From DATKMK01 sp035541895 (GTDB lineage: Bacteria; Desulfobacterota; Binatia; HRBIN30; JACQVA1), in the NCBI GenBank assembly GCA_035541895.1, contig DATKMK010000123.1, positions 1-16,814 on the forward strand: DNA of 16,814 bases. The letters are read 5' to 3'. Numbering within the stretch: the stretch's first letter is position 1; the number at the start of each line of letters is the position of its first letter. Of the stretch, positions 1 to 8,318 are shown in pieces. Under the pieces are notes generated by a model. The model was not told the origin of the DNA, searched no databases, and was given only the letters and a program-made list of their open reading frames with translations. The position numbers and the translations under genes are program-made.

Positions 1-793
<793 letters not shown>

Positions 794-927
794 GTCGTCA
801 TCCTCGCAGCGCGCGCATACAGCATTGAGATGGGTAAATCGAGATGCGGACGATGTGGACCTGATGGCCGGACCTCAACGCCCTCGTGCTGATCGACGAT
901 GTGCCGTCAGCCATCTGCCTCCGGCGA

Positions 928-956
928 TTGACCCTCTTAACCCGCTGTGGTGTCAT
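928..956 (+). promoter_or_regulatory. Candidate sigma70-type promoter for the alpha/beta hydrolase
   Basis: TTGACC (928-933) and TGTCAT (951-956) are separated by 17 nt, with the hydrolase SD at 968-972 shortly downstream. The -10 box matches consensus at only 4 of 6 positions. It lies in the 185-nt divergent gap between the thiolase (start 793) and the hydrolase (start 979). No other clear signal was seen in that gap. Confidence 0.3.
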
Positions 957-978
957 CCGCCGACTTTGGAGGCCGGAC

Positions 979-1776
979 ATGCCCACGGAACGCGTCGGTG
1001 ACATCGAATTGTACTACGAGCTGCATGATTTCTGTGAGCCGTGGCGTGCCGGGCGGTTGCCAATCATCTTCATTCACGGACTCGGCGGCAGCCACGCGAT
1101 GTGGCTGTATCAAGTGCCGGCGTTCTGCGACGCGTTCCCGGTGATCACGGTCGACCTGCGCGCTCACGGCGCATCCGGGGGCGGCAACGCGGACTTTACC
1201 ATCGCCGACATGGCCCGCGATCTGGTCCGACTGATGCGAACGCAAGGCATCGAGCGCGCGCACCTCGTCGGCCTGTCGCTCGGCGGCATGGTCGCGCAAC
1301 AATTTGCGCTCGATTACCCACTGGCGGTTGGGCGCTTGGTCCTGGCCGATACGTTCGCCGGCACTCCGCCTGGATTCGCGGACGTCATGCGCAACGCGTT
1401 CAAGTTCATCGAGGACAACCCGATGAGGGCGGTGGCGCAGTCGCGCATCAGCAACGCGTTTTCCGATCGCGTCGATCCGGTGATGCGCGACTACTTCATC
1501 GACCAAGTCTCGCGCAACGACAAGGCCGCATACGTGCGCGCCGCGCGCGCGGCGTTCGGATTCGACGCGCGCGATCGGTTGAGCGAGATCGCGGCGCCCA
1601 CGCTGGTCATCGTCGGCGACGAGGATCGCGTCACGCCGCCGTTCTGTTCCGAGGAAATCGCCGACGGCATCCGCAGCGCACAGTTGGTCCGCATCCCCCG
1701 CGGCGGCCACATCACCAACATCGAATTCCCGCGCGAGTTCAACGCGGCCGTGCGGGAGTTTCTGCTGGCGCGGTGA
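979..1776 (+). CDS. Alpha/beta hydrolase
   Basis: A 265-aa alpha/beta-hydrolase-fold enzyme. HGLGGS (33-38) forms the oxyanion region, the nucleophile elbow GLSLGG places Ser100, the acid is likely Asp216 in VGDEDRVTP, and the catalytic histidine is His244 in RGGHI. Length and layout match the 3-oxoadipate enol-lactonase/carboxylesterase branch. Ester, lactone or C-C substrates are all possible, and the exact reaction cannot be assigned. The start at ATG 979 is chosen because GGAGG (968-972) sits 6 nt upstream; an earlier in-frame start near 886 has no such site and would add an unconserved-looking tail. No signal peptide is seen, so it is probably cytoplasmic. It is flanked by thiolase and acyl-CoA dehydrogenase genes, which suggests a role in the same catabolic route. 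Confidence 0.9.
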   Translation: MPTERVGDIELYYELHDFCEPWRAGRLPIIFIHGLGGSHAMWLYQVPAFCDAFPVITVDLRAHGASGGGNADFTIADMARDLVRLMRTQGIERAHLVGLSLGGMVAQQFALDYPLAVGRLVLADTFAGTPPGFADVMRNAFKFIEDNPMRAVAQSRISNAFSDRVDPVMRDYFIDQVSRNDKAAYVRAARAAFGFDARDRLSEIAAPTLVIVGDEDRVTPPFCSEEIADGIRSAQLVRIPRGGHITNIEFPREFNAAVREFLLAR

Positions 1777-1784
1777 GTCCTCAG

Positions 1785-2975
1785 CTAGCCCTTCGGCAAT
1801 CCCAACATGCGCTGCGCGACGATGGTGAGCTGCACTTCCGATGTGCCGCCGGCGATGCCGTTGGATTGCGCGTAGAGATAGGTCGTCGCCCAGCGCCCGC
1901 CGCTGAATGCGCGCGGCTCACCCGGCATGAGCTGGCCGAACACGCCTTCCCCGGCCACCGCGACTTGCTGGAGGTGTTTCGACAACTGCGACCAATACTC
2001 CTTGACCAAGCTCGACTCCGGTCCGGGCAACTCGCCGCGGTCGAGGCGGGTGATGGTCTTCAGGTTCATCAGGCCCATGATCTCGACGTTGATGTACGCC
2101 CGCACCGCTTCGTCGCGCACGGTCGCCGGTACCGGCTGACCGGCGGCGGCGCGCTGCCGAATCAGCTCGATGAGTTGTTCCAGCCAGATCTTCTGCTTCA
2201 CTTGTTCCTTAAAGCAGAATGACGTGCCGCGCTCGTGGGCGAGGGTGTGCATCGACACGTGCCAGCCCTCATTCTCCTTGCCGATGAGATACGAGCGGGG
2301 CACGAAGACGTTGTCCATGAACACTTCGTTGAACTCGGCGCCGCCGGTCATCTGCCGTAGCGGGCGGATCTCCATGCCGGGCGCCTCCATGTCGACGATC
2401 AGGTAGCTCAACCCCTTGTGCTTCGGCGCGTCGGGATCGGTACGCGCGAGACAGATCGCCCATTTCGAGAATTGCGCGTAGCTGGTCCAGACCTTCTGTC
2501 CGCTCAGGCGGTACCCGTCGCCGTCGGGTTCGGCCTTGGTGCGCACCGACGCGAGATCCGATCCCGCGCCTGGCTCGCTGAAGAGCTGACACCAGATTTC
2601 TTCCGCCGACAGAATTTTCGGCATGAAGCGCCGTTTCTGTTCCTCGGTGCCGAACATGATCAACGTCGGCCCGACGTTGTTGACGCCGACCTTATTGACC
2701 AGCTCCGGTGCGCGCGCGCGCGCCATCTCTTGGTTGTAGATGGCCTGCTCGACCAGCGTCGCGCCTTGCCCGCCGTATTCCTGCGGCCATGCGAGCCCGA
2801 CCCAGCCGGCGCGGTACAACTGGCCTTGCCAGTCGCGCATGAACGCGACTTCCTCTTCGTAGCTGCGGAAGTTGGGAAAACGGTCGGTGCCCCAACCCTG
2901 AGGCAGATTCTCCTCGAGCCAGCGCCGCAAGCGCAGGCGAAAGGCTTCTTGTTCGGGAGTGAAAGAAAGATCCAT
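1785..2975 (-). CDS. Acyl-CoA dehydrogenase (FadE-like)
   Basis: A 396-aa flavoprotein of the acyl-CoA dehydrogenase family, full length. It would introduce an alpha,beta double bond into an acyl-CoA and pass electrons to ETF. The FAD-binding signature CQLFSEPGAGSD is at 129-140, GQKVWTS at 159-165, MTGGAEFNEVFMDNVFVP at about 209-226 and the C-terminal GGTSEVQ at 376-382. AHERG (246-250) carries a glutamate near the helix that supplies the base in some family members. The overall pattern resembles actinobacterial FadE proteins acting on branched or cyclic acyl chains, but the substrate is inferred only. It lies 114 nt downstream of the aldehyde dehydrogenase on the same strand and ends 8 nt from the convergent hydrolase stop. 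No good SD precedes the ATG. Confidence 0.95.
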   Translation of the reverse strand: MDLSFTPEQEAFRLRLRRWLEENLPQGWGTDRFPNFRSYEEEVAFMRDWQGQLYRAGWVGLAWPQEYGGQGATLVEQAIYNQEMARARAPELVNKVGVNNVGPTLIMFGTEEQKRRFMPKILSAEEIWCQLFSEPGAGSDLASVRTKAEPDGDGYRLSGQKVWTSYAQFSKWAICLARTDPDAPKHKGLSYLIVDMEAPGMEIRPLRQMTGGAEFNEVFMDNVFVPRSYLIGKENEGWHVSMHTLAHERGTSFCFKEQVKQKIWLEQLIELIRQRAAAGQPVPATVRDEAVRAYINVEIMGLMNLKTITRLDRGELPGPESSLVKEYWSQLSKHLQQVAVAGEGVFGQLMPGEPRAFSGGRWATTYLYAQSNGIAGGTSEVQLTIVAQRMLGLPKG

Positions 2976-2987
2976 TGGAAATCGCTT

Positions 2988-3084
2988 ATGGCTGATGGCC
3001 GATGGCAGATGGTGAAGCGGTGTCTCCGCACGCCTGGGATTTCAGCTTTCCGCCTTAAGCCATCAGACTGTCAGCCGTCTGCGT
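2988..3084. repeat. Imperfect inverted pair of short GATGGC-type tandem units
   Basis: The gap between the aldehyde dehydrogenase and acyl-CoA dehydrogenase genes holds tandem units TGGCTGATGGC/CGATGGCAGATGG at 2989-3013. A complementary-orientation array (GCCATCAGACTGTCAGCC) lies at about 3060-3077. Together they could fold into an imperfect stem in the minus-strand transcript. A similar stretch, TGCCGTCAGCCATCTGCC, occurs at about 902-919 in the other divergent gap, which suggests a dispersed intergenic repeat family. Confidence 0.45.
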
Positions 3085-3089
3085 CAGGA

Positions 3090-4577
3090 TCACGTCCACG
3101 CAATGGCTTGAATCTCGGTGTATTCGTTGACGCCCCACCAACCGCCCTCGCGGCCGATGCCGCTTTCTTTGAAGCCGCCGAACGGCAGATGGATCAAGCT
3201 GACGGCGCCGTTGATGTTCAACGTGCCGGTACGGATGCGCTTCGCCATTTCGAGCGCGCGTGCGCGGTTGGCGCTGTAGATCGCGCCGCCGAGGCCGTAG
3301 GTCGATTCATTGGCGATGCGGACGGCGTCCTCGTCGTCCTTGAACGGCAAGAGCGACAACACCGGTCCGAAGATCTCTTCGCGGGCGATCCGCATGTCGT
3401 TGCGGACGCCGCCGAAGATCGTCGGTTGCAGAAAGAATCCCTTCGGCAAATCCTTCGGGCGGCCGCCGCCGGTTGCCAACACCGCGCCGTCTCGTTTGCC
3501 GGACTCGATGAACTCTTCGATCTTCACGCGACGCTCTTCGCGGATCACCGGACCGAGCATAACCGACGGATCGGCGGGATCGCCGACCTTGACGACAGCG
3601 TTGACGAAGTTGGACAGGCGGTCGACCATTGCGTCGTGCTTCGCCTCGGGCACGAGCACTCGCGTGCACATCGCACAGCCTTGACCGGCGTGAAAAAAGC
3701 TCGGTCCGGCGGTGTACGGTGCCACCGCATCGAGATCGGCGTCGTCGAGCACAATCGCGGCGGACTTGCCGCCGAGTTCGAGGTGGACGCGCTTCAGCGT
3801 GCCGGCGGCGCCGGCCATGATGCGCTTACCGGTGGCGACGCTGCCGGTGTAGCTGATCTTGTCGACCAGCGGACTCTCGACCAGCATCGCGCCGAGATCC
3901 GGGCTCTCGCCGGTGACGACGTTGAAGACCCCCTTCGGCAGATCGCACTCTTCGATGACCTCGGCGAGTGCGAGATCGATCAGCGGCATGTACGGTGACG
4001 GCTTGAACACCATCGTGCAACCGGCCGCCAGCGCGGGCCCCAGCTTTTGCACGCTCACGAACAGCGGAAAGTTCCACGTCGGAATCATCCCGCAGACACC
4101 CACCGGTTGATGGTAGGCCATCGCGCTGACGGCCTGCGCGCCCATCGGTGTTTGATTGATGATGGTCGGCAACATTCGCTCGAACTCGAACGAGAGCGCG
4201 AGATCGGCGTAGTTGGCGAGGAGGTCGAGCGGCATGTCGAGCTGGATCGGATGCGAGACGTACTCCGCAGCGGCCGCGCTGATCAGCAATTGGCGCAGCG
4301 CTTCCTTGCGTTTGGCCAGGCCGTCGACGATGCGGCGGATGATCTTCGCGCGCTCGTGGCGAGTCGTACGCGGCCACGGTCCGTCATCGAACGCGCGTCG
4401 CGCCGCGGCGATTGCACGATCCATGTCGGCGCGGGCGGCATTCGGGACGTGGGCGATGATTTCCTCGGTCGCGGGATTGGGAAGGTCGTAGGTGGCGCCC
4501 CCGCCGGCGTCGGCCCAGGCGCCATCGATGTAGAGGCGATAGGTCGGCGGCGTCCCGCTGGTCTTGGCTGACGGCAT
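3090..4577 (-). CDS. NAD(P)-dependent aldehyde dehydrogenase
   Basis: A 495-aa member of the aldehyde dehydrogenase superfamily, normal length. It oxidises an aldehyde to the carboxylic acid with NAD(P)+. The cofactor-site TWNFPLF is at about 167-173, YTGSVATG at 243-250, the general base Glu267 in LELGGKS and the catalytic Cys301 in GQGC. EIFGPV and the C-terminal PFGGFKESGIGREGG are also present. GQGCAMCTR is an unusual spelling of the usual GQxC motif, but the nucleophile is retained. Two ATGs lie close together (4583 and 4577). GAGGAG at 4585-4590 is 7 nt from the second but only 1 nt from the first, so 4577 is preferred. It probably supplies the acid that is CoA-activated and desaturated by neighbouring enzymes. 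Confidence 0.95.
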   Translation of the reverse strand: MPSAKTSGTPPTYRLYIDGAWADAGGGATYDLPNPATEEIIAHVPNAARADMDRAIAAARRAFDDGPWPRTTRHERAKIIRRIVDGLAKRKEALRQLLISAAAAEYVSHPIQLDMPLDLLANYADLALSFEFERMLPTIINQTPMGAQAVSAMAYHQPVGVCGMIPTWNFPLFVSVQKLGPALAAGCTMVFKPSPYMPLIDLALAEVIEECDLPKGVFNVVTGESPDLGAMLVESPLVDKISYTGSVATGKRIMAGAAGTLKRVHLELGGKSAAIVLDDADLDAVAPYTAGPSFFHAGQGCAMCTRVLVPEAKHDAMVDRLSNFVNAVVKVGDPADPSVMLGPVIREERRVKIEEFIESGKRDGAVLATGGGRPKDLPKGFFLQPTIFGGVRNDMRIAREEIFGPVLSLLPFKDDEDAVRIANESTYGLGGAIYSANRARALEMAKRIRTGTLNINGAVSLIHLPFGGFKESGIGREGGWWGVNEYTEIQAIAWT

Positions 4578-4584
4578 GCTCATG

Positions 4585-4590
4585 CTCCTC
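4585..4590 (-). promoter_or_regulatory. Shine-Dalgarno site deciding the aldehyde dehydrogenase start
   Basis: GAGGAG on the minus strand lies 7 nt before ATG 4577 and only 1 nt before ATG 4583. Spacing rules out the first ATG as the main start, giving a 495-aa protein instead of 497. Confidence 0.7.
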
Positions 4591-4656
4591 GGGCGAAGTG
4601 GCGCCTTCCTAGCACGAGAACCGTGTCGACGTTAACACCTGTTCGGAGGTCGCGAG

Positions 4657-5112
4657 TCAGCGAGCGCGCCGCGGCGCCGGCGTCGGTGCATCGACAAGCT
4701 GGCGCGCCGCACGAATCAGGTCGGCGAGGTCGAACGGCTTCGCCAGGCACGTGTCGGCGCCGCGCTTGAGGACGAACTGCATGGTCGCCTCGTCGCTATG
4801 GGCGGAGATGACCAGAACCTTGACCGTCGGGGGGGTGTGCGGTGCGGGCAGCAGGCCGTGCGCGGGTGCGCGGATCTGACGCAACACCTCGAACCCGTTC
4901 ATGCCCGGCATATAAAGGTCGAGAACGACAAGATCGAACGGGGCGATCGCAAGGCGAGGCAGGACGTCGCTGCCATCGTCGCAGGTCTCGACAGTGTAGC
5001 CGTGCGCGGCCAGCGCGTGTTCGACGACTAGGCGAATTGACGGGTCGTCATCGACGACCAAAACGCGTGGGGCCACGGACGCGCGTTGCTGATGGCTGGC
5101 CGTGACCCGCAT
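4657..5112 (-). CDS. Stand-alone response regulator receiver protein
   Basis: A 151-aa protein made almost wholly of one CheY-like receiver domain (about 16-140) with no output domain. The acidic pocket is Asp21/Asp22 in VVDDDPS, the phospho-acceptor is Asp65 in VVLDLYMPG, the switch serine is Ser103 in VISAHS, and Lys125 is in AKPF. All key residues are present, so it should accept phosphate from a histidine kinase and act by protein-protein contact. No kinase gene lies nearby, so its partner is an orphan. A proline-rich insert (about residues 82-96) lengthens the loop after alpha-3. A G-rich stretch resembling an SD lies just upstream of ATG 5112. It is 73 nt downstream of the porin gene on the same strand. 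Confidence 0.9.
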   Translation of the reverse strand: MRVTASHQQRASVAPRVLVVDDDPSIRLVVEHALAAHGYTVETCDDGSDVLPRLAIAPFDLVVLDLYMPGMNGFEVLRQIRAPAHGLLPAPHTPPTVKVLVISAHSDEATMQFVLKRGADTCLAKPFDLADLIRAARQLVDAPTPAPRRAR

Positions 5113-5130
5113 AAGACCCCCCGGGAGATC

Positions 5131-5165
5131 GGCGGCGCGCCGCTCTGCTCAGCCGGCGCGCCGCC
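5131..5165 (-). terminator. Strong hairpin between porin and response regulator genes
   Basis: Arms GGCGGCGCGCC (5131-5141) and GGCGCGCCGCC (5155-5165) are perfectly complementary over 11 bp, extended to 12 by G5142-C5154, with an 11-nt loop. It starts 20 nt past the porin stop (5186). No T-run follows on either strand, so it is not a textbook intrinsic terminator. It may stabilise the porin mRNA 3' end or lower read-through into the response regulator gene. Confidence 0.5.
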
Positions 5166-5185
5166 CAGTACGATACCGATCGTCC

Positions 5186-6436
5186 CTAGAACGTGTAGAT
5201 CAATTCCGACGCTAACGTATCTTGTCCGCGGATGAAGTGGTCACCCTTGGGGAACAGGTTCTTGTCGGCCTCGTCGTGGCGATACTCGTTCCGCCACCAC
5301 AGACCGTCGGCGATCTTGTAGCTGATCGTCGGAGTGAACTCCCACGTCGTGTCGCCGGGGCCGTAGGTGTGGGTGCTCGGCGTGGTTACCCCTTGCTGGA
5401 AGAGCGTTCGCACGCCGTCTGGGTCGTCGAAGATTTCGCCGCGGAGCGCAAATTGCCAGTTGTCCGCGGGCGCGAAGATCGCGTACCCCGCCACACCTTG
5501 CCACTGCGCATTACCCGACGCCGGTACGATGCCGCCGCCGCTAAACGCAATGTTGCTCTCGTTGCCGTAGTCGTAATCGAGGATGAACGTGAGTTGGTCG
5601 GTCGGCTTGATCGTTGCCACCACTGTGGTCAAGAACCGCTTCGACCGGCCGTTGTTGTTCTGCTCCGGGCCATAGGTGCCGGTGATGTAGAAGGACACCT
5701 TCGGGTCGGGCGCGATCGTCAGTCCGCCGTGCACGCTCTTGCCGTCGTTATTGTCTGCAACCGCATCCCAGCCGTTGACGACTCCGAGATCCAACGCCAG
5801 TTGATCGGAGAATGCGTAGCTGCCCAGCAACCCGGTATGCGTGAAGGGAATCGCAAACCCGAACAGGATGGAGTTCGTGACGTTGTAGTTGATGTTGTTG
5901 TAGGCCTTGATGACTTCCTCGCCCGCCAAGGTGACGAAGCGGCCCGCCTTCAGCTTCAGCCCGCTGCCGACCGGGACCGTGTACGTGAGGTAGAAGTCCC
6001 GCGCATCGAAGAAGTCCGTCCCGTTGCCGGTAATGGGATTGCCCGAGCTGTCCTTGCGACCGAAGTAGGTGGTGTTGTTAACCACGTCTGCGGTTTTGCC
6101 GAGATCGAAGTCGATGACGAAACCGAGTCCGCTCTCCGGTTGCCGCTCGACGTGAAAGTTGACGAGGTTGGCGATGAAGCTGTTCCGCTCATTCTCGAAA
6201 GTGCGCAGCGCGGGGCCGCCACTGTCGGGTGAATTGATGTCGTACAGATAGTCGATGGCAACGACGCCGTGGAACTTGATCCCCAATTGGTCGGCCATGG
6301 TCTTGGAGTTCTCATCGACTTTCTTTTCGAGCGCATCGACCCGTTCCTGGAGGGTCTGAGCGCTGGCAGTTGTCGACACTGCCATTAGTGCGCCTGCGGC
6401 GATCACTCCAAGAATCTTACATGTGCCAATTTTCAT
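5186..6436 (-). CDS. Outer-membrane beta-barrel porin, BBP2/OmpL-like
   Basis: A 416-aa protein with a clear Sec signal peptide: MKIG, a hydrophobic core, and cleavage after TASA at about residue 26. A short coiled-coil segment follows (about 28-52, LQERVDALEKKVDENSK), as in periplasm-facing trimerising porins. The rest is alternating amphipathic beta strands rich in aromatic residues and Asn/Gly turns, ending in Phe (SELIYTF), the usual BAM recognition end. The pattern fits the putative beta-barrel porin-2 family (PF07642). It would form an outer-membrane channel of unknown solute preference. The start at 6436 is fixed by AAGGAGGGG just upstream; an upstream in-frame ATG at 6553 would bury the signal peptide. 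A hairpin lies just downstream of its stop. Confidence 0.85.
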   Translation of the reverse strand: MKIGTCKILGVIAAGALMAVSTTASAQTLQERVDALEKKVDENSKTMADQLGIKFHGVVAIDYLYDINSPDSGGPALRTFENERNSFIANLVNFHVERQPESGLGFVIDFDLGKTADVVNNTTYFGRKDSSGNPITGNGTDFFDARDFYLTYTVPVGSGLKLKAGRFVTLAGEEVIKAYNNINYNVTNSILFGFAIPFTHTGLLGSYAFSDQLALDLGVVNGWDAVADNNDGKSVHGGLTIAPDPKVSFYITGTYGPEQNNNGRSKRFLTTVVATIKPTDQLTFILDYDYGNESNIAFSGGGIVPASGNAQWQGVAGYAIFAPADNWQFALRGEIFDDPDGVRTLFQQGVTTPSTHTYGPGDTTWEFTPTISYKIADGLWWRNEYRHDEADKNLFPKGDHFIRGQDTLASELIYTF

Positions 6437-6441
6437 CCGTT

Positions 6442-6450
6442 CCCCTCCTT
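6442..6450 (-). promoter_or_regulatory. Strong Shine-Dalgarno of the porin gene
   Basis: AAGGAGGGG on the minus strand immediately precedes ATG 6436 at normal spacing. It selects the signal-peptide start over the upstream in-frame ATG at 6553. Confidence 0.75.
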
Positions 6451-6475
6451 GTTGGTGTTGTGGATGAAATACGTT

Positions 6476-6498
6476 GCGCAGCCCTTCAGCGGCTGCGC
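6476..6498 (-). promoter_or_regulatory. Hairpin in the porin 5' leader region
   Basis: GCGCAGCC (6476-6483) and GGCTGCGC (6491-6498) form a perfect 8-bp stem with a 7-nt loop. It sits 26 nt upstream of the porin SD, inside the 195-nt gap between the cytochrome and porin genes. It is most likely transcribed as part of the porin leader, where it could affect stability or translation. Its role is inferred. Confidence 0.4.
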
Positions 6499-6579
6499 CT
6501 GCCCTCGGGCAGCAACGCGGGTGCCATCGGTGGCGCAAGCAGCCCGTCGCCATCAGGTTGTCGTGGTGGTCACACCGGA

Positions 6580-6608
6580 GCGCCCGCTGATGCCCAGAAA
6601 GCGGGCGC
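6580..6608 (-). terminator. Hairpin downstream of the cytochrome c gene
   Basis: GCGCCCGCT (6580-6588) and AGCGGGCGC (6600-6608) form a perfect 9-bp GC-rich stem with an 11-nt loop. It begins 23 nt past the cytochrome stop (6632). There is no T-run on the minus strand after the stem, so it may be a Rho-assisted or mRNA 3'-protecting hairpin rather than a classical intrinsic terminator. Confidence 0.45.
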
Positions 6609-6631
6609 TGCCGGAATTTGGGGCAGCGCGC

Positions 6632-7444
6632 TTACTCGTGCGCGAGCAACGGCTCACTGCGCCATGAATCGCCCGCGAGCCAGCGGACGTACGTGGCGAT
6701 TGCCTGCAGGTCTGTTTCCGAAACGAAACCCTTGTACGCCGGCATGCGGATACGCTGCCGATTGAAGAAGAATCGTCCCAACCCTTGGTCCGAGATCCGC
6801 GGCAACGCGCCGTCGCGCAGCCAGGTCATCAATTCGTCGTCGTCACGGACGAGTTCGTGAAAGTCGGCACCGAGGAAGCCGGGAATGTAGTCTTTGAGCG
6901 CACCCGGATTGGCCCGCCCGCCCATGCCCAGCTCCCCATGGCAGGCGAAGCAGCCGAGTGAGTTGGCCAGTTCCTCGCCGCGCACCGCCAGCTCGCTCTT
7001 CGGACGCATGAAGCCCGACACCAGACGCAAGTAGGCAATCAGCGCATCGAGGTCTCGCTCGCTGATCCAACCGCGAAAGGCGGGCATGCGAATCGCCTGG
7101 CCCGCCATCTTCTCTTGGTAGGCCGGATCATCGCGGCGGCGGCGCGGCGCGCCGTCGAGGATGTACTCGCGCAACTCGGCTTCGTTCTTCACGAACATCA
7201 TCAGCGTTTGTTCTGTGAAGCCGGGCACCGTATCCAACTGGCTGCCGTGGTTCGGGACGTTCCCGCGACCCTCGGGGCCATGGCAGTTGAAGCATCCCAG
7301 CGACGCCGCCATGCGACGCCCGCGTGCCGGCTCGCTCTCCTCGATGCTGAGAGCGAAGTTCCGCAGCGTCGGAACGATGAGATAGGCCGTCTCGATCACC
7401 AACGCGAGCGCCAGCACACGACGCCACCCGAGCCACGCCAGCAT
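6632..7444 (-). CDS. Membrane-anchored dihaem cytochrome c
   Basis: A 270-aa protein with an N-terminal hydrophobic segment (about 8-26) that probably serves as an uncleaved anchor facing the periplasm. Two cytochrome c domains follow. Haem-binding CFNCH is at 51-55 and CFACH at 165-169. The likely distal Met ligands are Met120 in IRMPAFRGWIS and Met234 in IRMPAYKGFVS, each followed by an (S/T)xxDLxAxxxY helix. The two halves look like an internal duplication. It should transfer electrons in the periplasm; the partner is unknown. The first usable ATG is 7444, because a TAG lies in frame just upstream; the SD is weak. It diverges from the LolA-like gene and is upstream of the porin on the same strand. 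Confidence 0.9.
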   Translation of the reverse strand: MLAWLGWRRVLALALVIETAYLIVPTLRNFALSIEESEPARGRRMAASLGCFNCHGPEGRGNVPNHGSQLDTVPGFTEQTLMMFVKNEAELREYILDGAPRRRRDDPAYQEKMAGQAIRMPAFRGWISERDLDALIAYLRLVSGFMRPKSELAVRGEELANSLGCFACHGELGMGGRANPGALKDYIPGFLGADFHELVRDDDELMTWLRDGALPRISDQGLGRFFFNRQRIRMPAYKGFVSETDLQAIATYVRWLAGDSWRSEPLLAHE

Positions 7445-7469
7445 GGCTCGCTAGTAAACCGGAGCGGGG

Positions 7470-7500
7470 TTGACAACGCAACGGAGCACGGGCGTAGATG
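7470..7500 (+). promoter_or_regulatory. Candidate promoter of the 7532-12204 gene run
   Basis: A perfect TTGACA (7470-7475) is followed after an 18-19 nt spacer by GTAGAT/TAGATG (7494-7500). It lies in the 87-nt divergent gap between the cytochrome and LolA-like genes, about 30 nt before the latter's start. The spacer is slightly long and the -10 box imperfect. Confidence 0.4.
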
Positions 7501-7531
7501 GGGAGCATTGCGTGGGGAGTAGGAGGTTCAA

Positions 7532-8308
7532 ATGCGACGATGGGTGCTGGCCGTTCTGATGGCGTTCGGCTTGGTGACGCGCACGGCGCTTGCTGCCGAG
7601 GATTCCAACCGTGCCGACGTGATCATGCGAGCGGCCGAGGACCAGATACGAATCGCGACGGCGTTGCGCGGCGACGGTGAACTGACGGTCGAGTCCCCCG
7701 AGAATAGCGTCCGGAGTCCGGTCGTCGTCATCTATCGCCCGGGAAAAGCCGGAGTCGACGTGTATATCGAGTTGAAACGCGACGGGACCAAGGCGCTGAT
7801 CCTCGACAATGGAGAGCGGGCGTTCCGGCTCGGCGCTGGTGCGAGCGCGGCCGAGCCATTCGGGGGCGATCTGGCGTTTGCCGAGAGCGAGTTCACGCGC
7901 GAAGACTTGCAGCCGTTTCGAGCCGCCGAGGTGACCCAGGCGCAGATCAGTGACGAAAGTTCGGCGCGCGTGACGATCACCTACGTCCCCAAGCCGTCGC
8001 AATACAGCCTCAAGGTGGTGACGGTGGACGCCGAGCGCAAATTGCCGCTGAAGACCCTCTACTATCGCGACACCACCAACAACATGGTGAAGATGCGCCG
8101 TGACAACAACTATGTCGCGGTCGGCCAGATCTGGTTGCCGAGTGAGATTACCATGGAAGACTTCAAGCTCCGCACCCAGAGCACGCTCACGCTCAAGTGG
8201 AGTCAGAACCCGACCATCTCGGCGGGACTGTTCGATCCCGCGGCGCTTGCGCGGCCTTCGGGACTCGCCTGGCCGGAGCAACAATCGGCCGGCGGCGTCG
8301 CGCAGTAA
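7532..8308 (+). CDS. Outer-membrane lipoprotein-sorting (LolA-like) protein
   Basis: A 258-aa secreted protein with a signal peptide (MRRWVLAVLM core, cleavage near ALA at about 19-21). There is no lipobox cysteine, so it is soluble in the periplasm. The body is beta-rich, with the pattern of the 'outer membrane lipoprotein-sorting protein' (LolA-like) family. The C-terminal stretch TTNNMVKMRRDNNY...GQIWLPSEITMED (about 180-212) is typical. Members are thought to bind lipids or lipoproteins in the periplasm, often near RND-type exporters, but none is present here. AGGAGG (7521-7526) is 5 nt before the ATG. It opens the tightly packed plus-strand run and is followed 10 nt later by the acyl-CoA ligase. 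Confidence 0.8.
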   Translation: MRRWVLAVLMAFGLVTRTALAAEDSNRADVIMRAAEDQIRIATALRGDGELTVESPENSVRSPVVVIYRPGKAGVDVYIELKRDGTKALILDNGERAFRLGAGASAAEPFGGDLAFAESEFTREDLQPFRAAEVTQAQISDESSARVTITYVPKPSQYSLKVVTVDAERKLPLKTLYYRDTTNNMVKMRRDNNYVAVGQIWLPSEITMEDFKLRTQSTLTLKWSQNPTISAGLFDPAALARPSGLAWPEQQSAGGVAQ

Positions 8309-8318
8309 CAGATCATCC

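Noticed and set aside
1041..2222. Plus-strand frame overlapping the hydrolase and running into the acyl-CoA dehydrogenase region
   Set aside because: It is an out-of-frame shadow with an Arg-rich translation; the catalytic triad of the hydrolase is in the other frame.
2418..3998. Long plus-strand open frame of over 500 codons
   Set aside because: It lies antisense to the clear acyl-CoA dehydrogenase and aldehyde dehydrogenase genes and spans their gap. Its translation is Arg/Ala/Asp-rich with no domain, as expected from GC-rich mirror frames.
5222..6232. Plus-strand open frame opposite the porin
   Set aside because: It has no start signal and no domain; the porin on the other strand has a signal peptide, a strong SD and a beta-barrel pattern.
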